From JAVVEH01 sp032251435 (GTDB taxonomy: Bacteria > Verrucomicrobiota > Lentisphaeria > Oligosphaerales > MVZH01), in NCBI GenBank assembly GCA_032251435.1, contig JAVVEH010000052.1, positions 1 to 26,018 of the forward strand: 26,018 nucleotides of DNA. Direction: 5' to 3'. Within the stretch, counting starts at the first letter, position 1. Each line of letters opens with the position of its first letter. The notes beneath the pieces were generated by a model. That model searched no databases and was not told where the DNA came from. It was given only the letters and a program-made list of their open reading frames with translations. Shown here in pieces: positions 1 to 6,940 of this stretch. A program made the position numbers and the translations under genes.

Positions 1-24
1 GATGGGCTTGGCGACCTTGAGCAT
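1..24 (-). CDS. Possible 5' end of a gene, cut by the window edge (DegT/DnrJ-type aminotransferase?)
   Basis: On the minus strand an ATG at 24-22 opens a frame that runs off the window after eight codons, reading MLKVAKPI. Many DegT/DnrJ/EryC1/StrS sugar aminotransferases begin with a similar VAKP motif, and the upstream neighbour is a polysaccharide-type glycosyltransferase in the same direction. Eight residues cannot prove a family, and no clear ribosome binding site precedes the ATG. Treat this as a hint only. Confidence 0.2.
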
Positions 25-72
25 AGCGGGTGTTCAATGGTCTGAACTCTTCGCCTTCTGCCCTCCGCCTTC

Positions 73-172
73 NNNNNNNNNNNNNNNNNNNNNNNNNNNN
101 NNNNNNNNNNNNNNNNNNNNNNNNNNNNNNNNNNNNNNNNNNNNNNNNNNNNNNNNNNNNNNNNNNNNNNNN
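73..172. other. Assembly gap of 100 N
   Basis: Exactly 100 unknown bases, a conventional scaffold-gap length. The gap abuts a 9-bp tandem array on its right side, so the assembly probably broke inside that array. The real distance is unknown. Confidence 0.97.
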
Positions 173-253
173 ACCGATTTCACCGATTTCACCGATTTCA
201 CCGATTTCACCGATTTCACCGATTTCACCGATTTCAACGATTTCAACGATTTC
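173..253 (-). repeat. 9-bp tandem array, nine units, at the 3' end of the glycosyltransferase gene
   Basis: Seven copies of ACCGATTTC are followed by two copies of AACGATTTC (plus-strand reading). On the minus strand the unit is GAAATCGGT or GAAATCGTT. The array runs into the assembly gap on its left, so its real length is unknown. Its right end contains the glycosyltransferase stop codon (243-245) and the codon before it. Because nine is a multiple of three, every unit carries an in-frame TGA. The unit resembles the arrays at 2470-2689 and 19597-19669. Confidence 0.95.
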
Positions 254-2387
254 CGTTCTCCGTCGGCAGCGGCATAAACGCGTCGGGAGGGGGAGGAATA
301 AAAAAACCAAGAATGAAACCGAATCCCCAGTTCAGGTGAATAATCAGATAAAGCACCGGCAACACCACAAGGGAAGCGAGGTGCTTGCTTTTTCTCAGCA
401 GCGCGGCGGCCGCGAGCAGGCAGAAAAGGAAATAAACCGCGGGGAAGAATAAAACCGCGCAGACCATAAAGTGTCTCACGGTTACCCAAAACGCGCAGCA
501 CTGGGGCAGCAAGGGAATCAAAGCCGCGCCTCCAAGGCATCCGGCCAACCCTGTCACCAGGAGCGGCGGAGCGAAATGGCGGGGGGACAACCGCCATCCA
601 AGTTTGAAAACCAGACGGGATTTCCAATAGCCATATTTAAAATACTGACGAGCCAGACCAATGAGGGAGGGCCGGGAAAAGTAATGTGATTTGATCGCCG
701 GGTTCAGCCAGACTTTGCCGCCGAGCAAACGTGTCCGATAGTTAAATTCGGAATCTTGAGTCTTGGAAAAAAATTCATCAAACAGACCAAAGGTTTGAAA
801 GGCCTCTTTGCGCCAGCACCCAAAGGAGACTGTGTCGACATAGCCTTGCCGCCTGGAGCGGGCGGGCGCCCCGCCGCAGCCAAAGGTCGAACTGACGGCC
901 AGGCCAATCAGCCGGGCGAGCCAGTTGCTGCCCGTATATTCAACCACGCCGCCGACGTTATCCGCGTCAATGGTTTTCAGAGTGTCCACGGATGTTCGGA
1001 GGTAATCCGCGGCCGCCACCACATGCCCGTCCATGCGTAGAATGACCTCTCCCCGGGCGGCCTTGATGCCCGCATTCAACGCGCTTGCGGCGTGCTTTTT
1101 TGGATTGTTCAGCAAAATGACCGGAACGGGTGAGGCGGCGGCCATTTCCGTGACGATGGCAGTCGTCGCGTCCGTGCTCATGCCGTCGGCGACAATAATC
1201 TCATACCGGTCCCGGGGATAATCCTGATTAAACAGCGCATGGAGACTTTCGCGGATATACGCCTGCTCGTTACGAACCGGCATAACCACCGAAATAAATG
1301 GGTCGCCACGGAGTGCCCGCGGGGTCGCTCTTGGGTGGGAGCCAAGCCGCAGTGGTTGAAAGTGGTCGGGCTGTGGGCGGATGAGAACGCCATTGAGAAA
1401 GCCCAATCCCCAACTGACATGCAGAACAAAAAAAACGAGTGGCAAGAGAAAGACGTAGCGGTAGTCCTTCTCCTGAAAACAGATCTTTATCGAAGCGGAT
1501 AGAGCGGCGATGACATAAAGCGCCGGGACAAAAAGGGCCACCCCCCCTAAAAACAGCCCCGATGCCCAATGACTGAACACTAAAAACCCTGAGCAGATCA
1601 GCAGGATCAGAGAGATCACCAGCGAGCAGACAAACGCGGGCGCCGCGAAATGCCGAAGCTGAAGACGTCCTCCCAGTTTAAACATGAGGCGAGTTTTCCA
1701 GAAGCCATATTGATAATATTGTTTAGCCAGTTTGGTCAAGGACGCCCGATTATAATAGGCCGATTTGATCCGTGGATCCAGCCAGACGCGCCCCCCCAGC
1801 ATCCGGGTCCGATAATTGAATTCCGAATCCTGGGTGCGGAGGAAATACTCGTCAAATTCCCCGAATCTATCGAAAGCGTCCTTGCGCCAGCACCCTAGAT
1901 AGACTGTGTCCACCTCCTGAGCTTCCCGGGCGTAGTGAAATTTGGCGTTGCCGATGCCGAATGGATGACTCGTCGCCGCCCCGATCGCCTTGCCGAGCAG
2001 GGTGTCGCCCACACAGTCCATGCGCCCGCCCACATTGTCGGCCGCGGATTCCTCCAGGGACTGGACGCAGGCGGACACGTAATCCGGTTCGGCGATGGTA
2101 TGCCCGTCCATGCGGACAATCACATCGCCTTGGGCGGCTCGAATCCCCACGTTCATGGCCGGGGGGACAATGCGGGCTGGATTGTCGATGACGCGGACGC
2201 GGACATCCGACTGGTCAGCCATTTCCCGGACGATCTTCCGGGTCTGGTCCGTGCTCATGCCGTCGACGACCAGGATTTCCAGCCGGTCATGCGGGTAATC
2301 CTGGCGCAGCATGGCCCCGAGACTGCGTTCGATAAACGCCTCCTCATTGCGGACGGGCATGATGACCGAGACGGATGGCTGAGCCAT
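243..2387 (-). CDS. Double-domain family 2 glycosyltransferase (ExoA-like), membrane-associated
   Basis: The protein has 714 residues and consists of two homologous halves. Each half has a GT2 catalytic domain (about 1-240 and 362-600) followed by hydrophobic membrane segments. The first half carries MPVRNEEAF, VVDGMSTD, VRMDGH and QDSEFNYRTRMLGG. The second carries MPVRNEQAY, VADGMSTD, LRMDGH and QDSEFNYRTRLLGG. GT2 enzymes of this type move a sugar from a nucleotide-sugar donor to a lipid-linked or growing polysaccharide at the inner membrane. Usual relatives are single-unit proteins of roughly 350 residues, so this looks like tandem duplication and fusion. The ATG at 2387 is preferred over an in-frame TTG at 2438, because the extra 17 codons are low-complexity and neither start has a clear Shine-Dalgarno site. 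The stop lies inside a tandem array. Sugar specificity cannot be read. Confidence 0.9.
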   Translation of the reverse strand: MAQPSVSVIMPVRNEEAFIERSLGAMLRQDYPHDRLEILVVDGMSTDQTRKIVREMADQSDVRVRVIDNPARIVPPAMNVGIRAAQGDVIVRMDGHTIAEPDYVSACVQSLEESAADNVGGRMDCVGDTLLGKAIGAATSHPFGIGNAKFHYAREAQEVDTVYLGCWRKDAFDRFGEFDEYFLRTQDSEFNYRTRMLGGRVWLDPRIKSAYYNRASLTKLAKQYYQYGFWKTRLMFKLGGRLQLRHFAAPAFVCSLVISLILLICSGFLVFSHWASGLFLGGVALFVPALYVIAALSASIKICFQEKDYRYVFLLPLVFFVLHVSWGLGFLNGVLIRPQPDHFQPLRLGSHPRATPRALRGDPFISVVMPVRNEQAYIRESLHALFNQDYPRDRYEIIVADGMSTDATTAIVTEMAAASPVPVILLNNPKKHAASALNAGIKAARGEVILRMDGHVVAAADYLRTSVDTLKTIDADNVGGVVEYTGSNWLARLIGLAVSSTFGCGGAPARSRRQGYVDTVSFGCWRKEAFQTFGLFDEFFSKTQDSEFNYRTRLLGGKVWLNPAIKSHYFSRPSLIGLARQYFKYGYWKSRLVFKLGWRLSPRHFAPPLLVTGLAGCLGGAALIPLLPQCCAFWVTVRHFMVCAVLFFPAVYFLFCLLAAAALLRKSKHLASLVVLPVLYLIIHLNWGFGFILGFFIPPPPDAFMPLPTENGNR

Positions 2388-2469
2388 TCGCGCGGTTATC
2401 CGTTGGTCGTTATCTGTTATTGGTTGTTGGTTGTTCAAGAAGAAGCGTTCTTACAGAAGAAAACGAAGG

Positions 2470-2689
2470 GAAAGTCGTGAAAGTCGTGAAAGTCGTGAAA
2501 GTCGTGAAAGGCGTGAAGGGCGTGAAAGGCGTGAAAGGCGTGAAAGGCGTGGAAGTCGTGAAAGGCGTGAAAGGCGTGAAAGGCGTGAAAGGCGTGGAAG
2601 TCGTTGGAAGTCGTGGAAGTCGTTGGAAGTCGTGGAAGTCGTTAAAGGCGTTAAAGTCGTTAAAGGCGTGGAAGGCGTGGAAGGCGTGG
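2470..2689 (+). repeat. 9-bp tandem array, about 24 units, upstream of the glycosyltransferase gene
   Basis: Units are mainly GAAAGTCGT and GAAAGGCGT, with variants such as GGAAGTCGT and TTAAAGGCG phasing. Variants come in runs (four GTCGT units, then a block of GGCGT units), as expected from local unit duplication. The array begins about 80 bp upstream of the glycosyltransferase ATG, so it may lie in the promoter or leader. Open frames across it encode only three-residue repeats and are not genes. Confidence 0.95.
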
Positions 2690-2777
2690 ATGGTAGATGT
2701 GGAAACAAGCCGCGAAATAAAAGAGGGCGTAGGGCATAGAGCATGGAGCTGAGGGCGTGAGTTGTGAATCGCGGATC

Positions 2778-2805
2778 GTTGGTGTACCGGCTTTAGCCGG
2801 AAAAG
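2778..2805 (+). repeat. REP-like palindromic repeat, single copy
   Basis: The core at 2787-2800 is a perfect palindrome, CCGGCT-TT-AGCCGG. It is flanked on the left by GTTGGTGTA and on the right by AAAAG. The same 28-bp element, differing by one base in the loop, recurs at 22875-22902, and a diverged inverted partner lies at 22807-22837. Palindromes of this kind are typical of dispersed REP elements mobilised by RAYT transposases. No RAYT gene is in this window. Confidence 0.8.
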
Positions 2806-2830
2806 AGCGCGCCCCAGCGCGAAAAAACTT

Positions 2831-3047
2831 TAAACCACTAATTTCCACTAATTTCACACTAATAAGGCAAATAAGAGAAGATCATTTAAGCGTATAGCAA
2901 CTGACCAGTCGCTGCGTCAATCCGCTACCTTATGCGCGTCGGGCAACTGGCAAACATCACCCAAAAGGCAGAAAACTATGATAGATCAACGATCAACATC
3001 CTAAGGAGAAAAAGATTAGTGTCAAATGAGTGTTAATCAGTGGTTCA
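2831..3047. repeat. Inverted-repeat element (33-bp arms, 151-bp interior), otherwise gene-free stretch
   Basis: The left arm at 2831-2863 and right arm at 3015-3047 are inverted copies matching at 27 of 33 positions. Each arm is itself built from a motif like ATTAGTG repeated about every 10-11 bases. The interior has no gene I can support. The region 2690-3074 separates the glycosyltransferase from the small membrane protein gene. The element could be a small non-autonomous mobile element or a pair of protein-binding arrays. No target-site duplication was evident by eye. Confidence 0.55.
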
Positions 3048-3074
3048 TGAATGAATCAGGCTGGCGGGGCGGCT

Positions 3075-3350
3075 CTATTTGCCGTATTGCTCAAGCCGTT
3101 TGGGCCGCCGGACAAAATAGTAAACCAGGCCGCCGATCCAGTTGGCCAGAATGACAATCAAGATCCACATCATCCGGTCTTTGTCCTCGGCAGGCTCATG
3201 GGTGGCGCAGTCCACAATGATCCAGATCCAAAAGGCGATCGCGGCGCCGGCGAGAAGCATCGTGAACACCATCATGAGAATGGGCAGAACCATCATGACA
3301 AACATGAAGATTAACGACAAGACCGCGATCAGTCCATTTCCAGATTCCAT
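3075..3350 (-). CDS. Small membrane protein with PLDc_N-like two-helix domain
   Basis: The 91-residue protein has a long N-terminal hydrophobic stretch (about 5-47), containing the WIWIIVDC motif at its end. An acidic and charged linker with HEPAEDKDR follows, then a second helix ending in GGLVYYFVRRP. This hydrophobic, charged, hydrophobic, YYFVRRP pattern matches the PLDc_N domain, found alone in many small membrane proteins of unknown role. The ATG at 3350 has a good ribosome site, GGAGG, about eight bases upstream. It starts 20 bp after the stop of the Ldh-family gene, so it is probably the last gene of that operon. Family assignment is by pattern, and function is unknown. Confidence 0.75.
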   Translation of the reverse strand: MESGNGLIAVLSLIFMFVMMVLPILMMVFTMLLAGAAIAFWIWIIVDCATHEPAEDKDRMMWILIVILANWIGGLVYYFVRRPKRLEQYGK

Positions 3351-3370
3351 GTGTATGCCTCCAGGCCAGG

Positions 3371-4498
3371 TTAATCATCCCAAGGGAATGTGTAGTTCAA
3401 GTTGTTTTGCTCACGCAGTTCACTCATTTGCTTTTGCAGGACTTTCGGGACCGGACAACCATGATCCTTCCGGTACAGCCAGGCTAAGTGTTCTTTTTCT
3501 CCGGCGGTGTAAATGCGTTCGGCGCCCGGCGCTTTTTTTGATCCGCGCAAATCGCGGCAAATCGCTCCGGCAATACTTTTGAACAGCTCCAAACCTAAGA
3601 AATGGTCAATATCAATGGCGATAAAAAAGTGTCCGAGCGGAATGGGAATTTTATTCCCCTCCGCATCAAATCCGTTGAGATCTTTAAGGAATTTCCCCCC
3701 TTGAAGAGCGGCGGAAAAGATTTCGACCACCGTTGAAAATCCGTATCCCTTAAAACCGGCGGTTTCTTCGCCAAGGCCTCCCAGCGGTGCCAGGGCGGCC
3801 TTGCCACGGGTCAAGTCCACCAGAACCTGATCCGTGTCCGTCCGGGTTTGGCCATCCTCGCCAATCACCCATCCTGGCGGCAGGTCTTTTCCCGCCCGCC
3901 CGTAGACTTCGAGTTTGCCCCGTTGAGTGACAGAGGTGGCGCAGTCAAGCACAAAAGGAAAATCCTCATCAGTCGGGCATCCGAAGACCAAGGGATTGGT
4001 GCCCAGCATGTTTTCCACACCAAAGGTGGGGGCGATGGAGGGACGGGCGTTGGTGCCGGAAATCCCGACACATCCGGCCTTCACCGCTTCCAGGACATAA
4101 TAGCCCGCAATCCCGTAGTGAGTGGAATTACGGACGACCGCCATGCCCAGTCCATGTTTCTTCGCCTTGTCAATCGCCAGTTGATTGGCGGTTTTGGCAA
4201 TCACGTGGCCGAGCCCGTTGTTTCCGTCGAGGACAGCGGTGGTGTCCGTTTCTTTGATGATGTCAATGCGGGTTAATGGATTCTGAGTGCCCGCCCGCAA
4301 CCGATCAATGTAAATGGGTTTCAGGCGACCGATCCCATGGGAGTCAATGCCCCGTTTGTCAGACGTGATGAGGACTTCGGCCGCGATTTCCGCATCGGCC
4401 CTGGGAACGCCTTCAGCCATAAGGGCGTCCACCATGAACCGTTCCAACGTGTCAAAGTCCATCCACTCACAATCAATATAGGTGTCGGCGTAAGCCAT
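3371..4498 (-). CDS. Ldh family NAD(P)-dependent oxidoreductase (malate/L-lactate dehydrogenase, type 2)
   Basis: The protein has 375 residues, the usual length for the family (YlbC/AllD, YiaK, ComC and related enzymes). The signature RGIDSHGIGR spans about 49-58, and S53, H54 and R58 match family active-site positions. NSTHYG (H127) supplies the second conserved histidine. ARPSIAPTFG, MLGTNPL and the DCATS segment (about 150-190) are also typical. Members reduce 2-oxo acids or oxidise 2-hydroxy acids and ureidoglycolate in the cytoplasm. The substrate cannot be told from sequence. The ATG at 4498 is preceded by GGAG. The gene follows the HTH-EIIA regulator by 41 bp in the same direction, so the PTS regulator may control it or share its signal. 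Confidence 0.9.
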   Translation of the reverse strand: MAYADTYIDCEWMDFDTLERFMVDALMAEGVPRADAEIAAEVLITSDKRGIDSHGIGRLKPIYIDRLRAGTQNPLTRIDIIKETDTTAVLDGNNGLGHVIAKTANQLAIDKAKKHGLGMAVVRNSTHYGIAGYYVLEAVKAGCVGISGTNARPSIAPTFGVENMLGTNPLVFGCPTDEDFPFVLDCATSVTQRGKLEVYGRAGKDLPPGWVIGEDGQTRTDTDQVLVDLTRGKAALAPLGGLGEETAGFKGYGFSTVVEIFSAALQGGKFLKDLNGFDAEGNKIPIPLGHFFIAIDIDHFLGLELFKSIAGAICRDLRGSKKAPGAERIYTAGEKEHLAWLYRKDHGCPVPKVLQKQMSELREQNNLNYTFPWDD

Positions 4499-4539
4499 AA
4501 GCGTCTCCGGCTTAACAGATGACGTGTCGTCGCGTTAAC

Positions 4540-5244
4540 TTAATTTTGCGGGGACGATTTGATAAAATGATCCCGTTCGCTTTTTAAGACGTGACGGATG
4601 AACTCTTCAGCTGAAGAGGCTTGTTTGAGATTGGCCAAAGCCTCTTGATCCAAGCAGAGGGTCGCGAGCCGACCGAGAATATTCAAGTGAGACTGAATGG
4701 TCTGACTGGCGGTAAGGAAAAAGAGATGAACGGGCTGTCCGTCCGCGGCGCCGAATTCAACCCCTTTCGTGGATCGGCCGATAATCATGGTAGTGGCTTC
4801 CCGCAAATCGGTGACCGGGTCACGGGGGTGGGGAATGGCGACACCATCACCGATGCCGGTGCTCAGGAGGCTCTCGCGGGCGTGGATCGCCCGACGCAGA
4901 ATGTTCGCGTCCAGGCACAGGCTTTGCCGGTTAATGACATCCACCATTTCATCAATCACTTCCGCCCCGGTGGCTCCTTTGAGATCAAGAAGAATCCGGT
5001 CCTCTCGAAGCAGACGACTGATGGGCACGGAGATGTCTTTTGACATGAACTCATTCAAAGGCACCGCGGTCGCGGGATCCGTCGGGGGATGGCCGGGGAA
5101 GAACAAGCTGTCAATTTGGCTGCCGTTAAAGCGCCACTGCCCTCCGACTTTTATCCCTTGAATCTGACCCGCTTTCTGCATGCGCAAAATAGTGCGTTCG
5201 TTGACGCGTAGATACGTCGCCAGTTCTTTCAGTGTGAGTATCAT
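4540..5244 (-). CDS. PTS EIIA (PtsN/fructose type) fused to an N-terminal helix-turn-helix DNA-binding domain
   Basis: In this 234-residue protein, residues 1-48 form an excisionase/MerR-like HTH (LTLKELATYLRVNERTI, then GGQWRF). Residues 80-228 form a PTS EIIA type 2 domain, with the phospho-acceptor histidine H139 in GVAIPHPRD. EIIA receives phosphate from HPr. In this fusion, phosphorylation could set DNA binding directly. The ptsH and ptsI genes lie 4.3 kb away in the same window, and no EIIB or EIIC is seen, so a regulatory rather than a sugar-uptake role is likely. The ATG at 5244 has AAGGGA upstream. A near-consensus promoter lies at 5303-5331. The gene leads an operon with the Ldh enzyme and a small membrane protein. 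Confidence 0.92.
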   Translation of the reverse strand: MILTLKELATYLRVNERTILRMQKAGQIQGIKVGGQWRFNGSQIDSLFFPGHPPTDPATAVPLNEFMSKDISVPISRLLREDRILLDLKGATGAEVIDEMVDVINRQSLCLDANILRRAIHARESLLSTGIGDGVAIPHPRDPVTDLREATTMIIGRSTKGVEFGAADGQPVHLFFLTASQTIQSHLNILGRLATLCLDQEALANLKQASSAEEFIRHVLKSERDHFIKSSPQN

Positions 5245-5302
5245 TGCTTGTCCCTTAGGTTAATAAAATGCCCGTCAGTGTCATGTTTTGTCGCGTTCCA
5301 GT

Positions 5303-5331
5303 ATAGTAATGTGTCTTTCGGATTGTGTCAA
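5303..5331 (-). promoter_or_regulatory. Sigma70-type promoter for the HTH-EIIA operon
   Basis: On the minus strand a perfect -35 box TTGACA (5331-5326) is separated by 17 bases from TACTAT (5308-5303), a four-of-six -10 box. Transcription would start about 52 bases before the ATG at 5244. The direction and spacing fit the operon well. Confidence 0.75.
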
Positions 5332-5441
5332 GGCGTTTTTTCAAAAAAGGATTCTTCTTGAAAAGCCAATGTCATCTGGCTACATTTGAGGCCGCTCGCC
5401 GGTATCTGGCCGGGAGTGGGCTTGAAAACAAAGCGAGGACT

Positions 5442-6545
5442 ATGAATGTGATGGACGGGAAACGAACCAAACGGTGCGCGGGCTGTTCGGCGGAGTTAGA
5501 ATATTCTCCCGGCAGCGGTCACTTGCATTGCCCCTATTGCGGCGCTGACACGCCAGTTGAGGGGGACCGCCATGCCGTTGAGGAGCTTGATTTTCAGCGG
5601 TTTTTGGCAGCGGCTGAGAACGAGGAAGGCACGTGGGAAAGCGTGGATCATCCGTGCGGCGGGTGCGGAGCGGTCGTGTCGCTTGCAAACAATGTTGACA
5701 ATGACCACTGTCCGTTTTGCGGATCGGATATTCACCGGGCGGACGAACAGCGCCGGCGGATCCGCCCACGGAGTTTATTGCCTTTCGCCATTAGTCAAGA
5801 ACAGGTTCAAGAAGTCTTTCTGCGATGGTTGCATCGGATTTGGTTCGCACCTAATGATTTAAAAAAGCTCGCTCGGGCGACTCGGGTAAACGGTGTGTAC
5901 GTGCCCTACTGGACGTATGACATGGAGGTCACGACGCGTTACAGCGGCCGACGGGGAGATCATTATTATGTGACGGAGCACTATCGGGACAGCAAAGGTA
6001 AAACCCGGACTCGCCGGAAACGAAAAACCCGCTGGCGGTCCGCCAGCGGTGTGGTGGACAATCGGTTTGATGATATTCTGGTGATCGGGAGCCATTCATT
6101 ACCCCATCACTTCGCGGAAAAACTGGAGCCGTGGGACTTGCGGAATTTGGTGCCGTTCAGTGACGATTATCTGGCGGGTTTCCGGGTGGAGAATTACAGC
6201 GTGTCGTTGCCTGCCGGCTTTGATTCCGCCAAACAGAAGGTGGATCCGGTGATTCGCCGAACGGTTTGCCGGGACATCGGGGGAGATGTCCAGCATATCT
6301 CCACATTGAACTGTGACTGGCGCGATATCAGCTTTAAACACCTGTTGCTCCCCGTCTGGATCAGCGCCTATCGCTACAAAAACAAGCCCTATCGCTTTTT
6401 GGTGAATGGACGGACGGGAGAAGTCCAGGCGGAACGGCCGTGGAGTTTTATCAAGATCGCCCTGCTAGTTCTGGCCATCGCCGCCGCCGTGATGCTGATG
6501 CTTCTCATTTTCGGGGTGGTGGGAGGAGAAATAGCGGTCCGGTGA
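5442..6545 (+). CDS. Double zinc-ribbon protein with C-terminal membrane anchor
   Basis: The protein has 367 residues. Two CxxC...CxxC zinc ribbons lie at the N-terminus: C12/C15 with C30/C33 and C72/C75 with C90/C93. A soluble middle of about 220 residues follows, with the conserved-looking segments VPYWTYDM and LLLPVWISAYRY. A single hydrophobic helix (about 336-360) is nearly at the C-terminus, so the ribbons probably face the cytoplasm. Proteins of this layout are often labelled TFIIB-type zinc ribbon or, misleadingly, PriA-like helicase; no helicase motif is present. The function is unknown. The frame is open upstream to a GTG at 5325. The ATG at 5442 is chosen because GAGG precedes it and the zinc ribbon begins soon after. 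The 3' end overlaps a decayed gene on the other strand. Confidence 0.8.
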   Translation: MNVMDGKRTKRCAGCSAELEYSPGSGHLHCPYCGADTPVEGDRHAVEELDFQRFLAAAENEEGTWESVDHPCGGCGAVVSLANNVDNDHCPFCGSDIHRADEQRRRIRPRSLLPFAISQEQVQEVFLRWLHRIWFAPNDLKKLARATRVNGVYVPYWTYDMEVTTRYSGRRGDHYYVTEHYRDSKGKTRTRRKRKTRWRSASGVVDNRFDDILVIGSHSLPHHFAEKLEPWDLRNLVPFSDDYLAGFRVENYSVSLPAGFDSAKQKVDPVIRRTVCRDIGGDVQHISTLNCDWRDISFKHLLLPVWISAYRYKNKPYRFLVNGRTGEVQAERPWSFIKIALLVLAIAAAVMLMLLIFGVVGGEIAVR

Positions 6546-6774
6546 CGATCCAAGCCGCTGAGGAAGGCATATAGAAAAGGGACGGTAAAACCGGATAAAC
6601 CCGGAGAATATGTCTGAACAGTTCCCCGGTTTCATCTGACACGTCCCGTTCGGAATAGTGCCTTTCCGGCAAACCGGTCGCGCCATTGTAGAGATAATCG
6701 CGAATGGCCAATTTGACTGTGTCCCGGTTGGCTTCTTTGTCCTGCCAGTGGGTTAACCTGGAGCTTCCCGGCTT
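6505..6774 (-). pseudogene. Remnant resembling the C-terminus of a restriction-enzyme R subunit
   Basis: A minus-strand frame opens after a stop at 6777-6775 and runs to 6505. From 6756 to about 6570 it reads like a genuine protein tail. Key segments are LTHWQDKEANRD, AIRDYLYNGATGLPERHY and LFRHILRVYP. From memory, this pattern (helical charged stretch, then DYLY..TGLP, then a terminal RVYP) fits the C-terminus of HsdR-type DEAD/DEAH restriction subunits. No start, helicase or nuclease domain is present, so it is a truncated relic. The last residues read on into sequence overlapping the zinc-ribbon gene's end. The family call rests on recall and needs a search. Confidence 0.45.
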
Positions 6775-6940
6775 TTAATGTTAACTCGTTGAAAACCATT
6801 CACCGGCATTTTCAGGGGTTCAAGTTTTTTGCCAGACTCTGAATGTGGGAGTTGTCCGGCGTGGCTTTTTTTCCCTAAATATGAAACACCTTTGACAGAA
6901 AAAGGCAACATCGAAATGGAGAACCATGTCGAAGAACGCG

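Noticed and set aside
2388..2438. TTG start adding 17 residues to the glycosyltransferase
   Set aside because: The extra residues are low-complexity and GT2 proteins usually begin close to the first beta strand. It cannot be fully excluded.
2375..2752. Open frames across the 9-bp array encoding three-residue repeats
   Set aside because: They exist because the unit length is a multiple of three; similar frames are open on both strands, none has a domain or ribosome site.
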